A program made the position numbers and the translations under genes. Shown here one piece after another: positions 6,414 to 7,235 of a stretch of DNA of 7,235 bases; the first letter of the stretch is position 1, and the number at the start of each line of letters is the position of its first letter. The stretch comes from DTU080 sp050945315 (lineage in GTDB: Bacteria > Bacillota > Limnochordia > DTU080), in assembly GCA_050945315.1 (NCBI GenBank), contig JBMNSS010000140.1, positions 1 to 7,235 on the forward strand, read 5' to 3'. The notes below the pieces were generated by a model, which worked only from the letters and a program-made list of their open reading frames with translations, was not told the DNA's origin and made no database searches.

Positions 6414-7235
6414 TGTCGTCACCTCCCGACAGCAGATACAAAACAGCCATCCGTACGGCTACACCGTTGCGGACTTGGTCACGAATGACCGAACGAGGAT
6501 CCTCCGCAGCCTCTTCGGTTATTTCAACGCCGAGATTGGCCGGACCGGGATGCATCAAAAGGACCTCTTGGCCAAGGGTGTCAAGTCGTTGTCTGTTGAT
6601 GCCGTAACGCCGTGAGTACTCTTGCAGGGAGGGCAAGAGGCCGCCTTTTTGACGTTCCAGCTGCACACGCAGAACCTGAACGGCGTCTGCTCCCGGTAGG
6701 GCTTCATCGAGATCGGTGTGTACCTCGACACCGAACTGATCCAGTCCCGGAGGCAACAAAGTGGCGGGACCGCACACGGCGACTCGGGCTCCAAGTTTTG
6801 TCAACGCCCAAATATCGGAGCGAGCGACCCGACTGTGCAATATGTCACCGACGATAACCACGCGGCGTCCCGCCAGTGAGCCGAACCGCTCTCTGATGGT
6901 AAAAGCGTCAAGTAAGCCCTGTGTGGGGTGTTCGTGAGTGCCATCACCCGCATTGATCACCCCCGCCTTAACGGTGCGGGCAACAAGGTGCGGGACGCCG
7001 GCCGAGGAGTGTCTTATGACAACGAAATCCGCGCCCAGAGCTTCAACGGTACGCGCCGTGTCCTTGATGCTTTCTCCCTTGCTCACACTGCTGGTGGCGA
7101 CAGCAACGCTCATCACGTCAGCTGAAAGACACTTGCCGGCCATCTCAAATGACATCCGGGTACGGGTACTGGCCTCATAAAACAGATTGACCAGTACTTT
7201 ACCTCGCAGCGTCGGCACTTTGCGTACAGATCGTG
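6397..7235 (-). CDS. pyrB: Aspartate carbamoyltransferase catalytic subunit (5' end cut by window edge)
   Basis: Makes N-carbamoyl-L-aspartate from carbamoyl phosphate and aspartate, the committed step of the pathway. The frame is open to the right edge; 278 residues are visible and roughly 30 N-terminal residues are missing. Numbering from the first full codon (7233), the carbamoyl phosphate motif STRTR is at 22-26, and SSVSKGES (48-55) supplies the Ser/Lys loop to the neighbouring subunit. IRHSS (73-77), HEHPTQG (100-106), SRVARS (134-139), LRVQLERQ (188-195) and MHPGPAN (227-233) complete the active site. All residues corresponding to the known E. coli catalytic set appear present. Leu234 replaces the Arg usual in HPGPxNRGVEI. 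A GTG at 7218 is an internal Val, not the start, because upstream codons continue the family match. No pyrI is seen; the overlapping pyrC-like gene suggests a PyrB/pseudo-DHOase holoenzyme (inference). Confidence 0.97.
   Translation of the reverse strand, partial: RSVRKVPTLRGKVLVNLFYEASTRTRMSFEMAGKCLSADVMSVAVATSSVSKGESIKDTARTVEALGADFVVIRHSSAGVPHLVARTVKAGVINAGDGTHEHPTQGLLDAFTIRERFGSLAGRRVVIVGDILHSRVARSDIWALTKLGARVAVCGPATLLPPGLDQFGVEVHTDLDEALPGADAVQVLRVQLERQKGGLLPSLQEYSRRYGINRQRLDTLGQEVLLMHPGPANLGVEITEEAAEDPRSVIRDQVRNGVAVRMAVLYLLSGGDDNELAG
6421..6427 (-). promoter_or_regulatory. Ribosome binding site that fixes the pyrC start
   Basis: GGGAGGT inside the 3' end of pyrB lies 8 nt before ATG 6413. 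The upstream in-frame GTG at 6422 overlaps this site itself and cannot use it, so ATG 6413 is preferred. Confidence 0.85.

Noticed and set aside
7216..7218. GTG at 7218 as the pyrB start
   Set aside because: Upstream in-frame codons (Arg-Ser-Val-Arg-Lys) continue the ATCase pattern before VPTLRGK, and the product would lack the N-terminal region.

Overview
The window is a compact pyrimidine (UMP) biosynthesis operon read entirely from the minus strand, so transcription runs from high to low coordinates. In transcription order it holds pyrB (5' end off the right edge), pyrC-like, pyrF, carA-like, pyrK, pyrD and pyrE. A gene for a membrane-anchored DUF58 protein follows and runs off the left edge. 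That last gene has no stop codon inside the window, so closed-ORF scanning misses it; I read it directly from the reverse complement. No RNA gene, mobile element, CRISPR array or promoter could be supported. The leader upstream of pyrB, where a PyrR-type attenuator or promoter would lie, is outside the window.

The organism looks like a Bacillota-type bacterium of moderately high GC. The clues are a PyrDB plus PyrK (NAD-linked, FeS-flavin) dihydroorotate dehydrogenase, a Thermus/Firmicutes-type PyrE, strong GGAGG ribosome binding sites at most starts, and tight gene packing (overlaps of 17, 4 and 17 nt; gaps of 18, 10, 37 and 28 nt). PyrF is the long class 2 OMP decarboxylase rather than the short Bacillus/E. 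coli form. I cannot name the genus.

PyrB, PyrF, PyrK, PyrD and PyrE keep all the catalytic residues I could check. The other two enzymes do not. The CarA-like protein has a full-length, gap-free fold, but its whole glutaminase triad is replaced (Cys to Gly250, His to Asp334, Glu to Leu336). No carB lies between carA and pyrK, where it often sits in such operons. The PyrC-like protein keeps the dihydroorotase fold, the HxH motif and the late Asp, but has lost the bridging Asp, two metal-ligand histidines and four substrate or catalytic residues. It therefore looks like a pseudo-dihydroorotase encoded next to and overlapping pyrB, as in ATCase/pseudo-DHOase complexes of Pseudomonas.

Taken together, the operon can be expected to make active ATCase, DHOD, OPRT and OMPDC. 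The partners that would supply carbamoyl phosphate from glutamine and cyclise carbamoyl aspartate appear to be structural or regulatory pseudoenzymes. Active CarB, an ammonia source or another CarA, and an active DHOase must then come from elsewhere. This pairing of two pseudoenzymes is the main point of interest.
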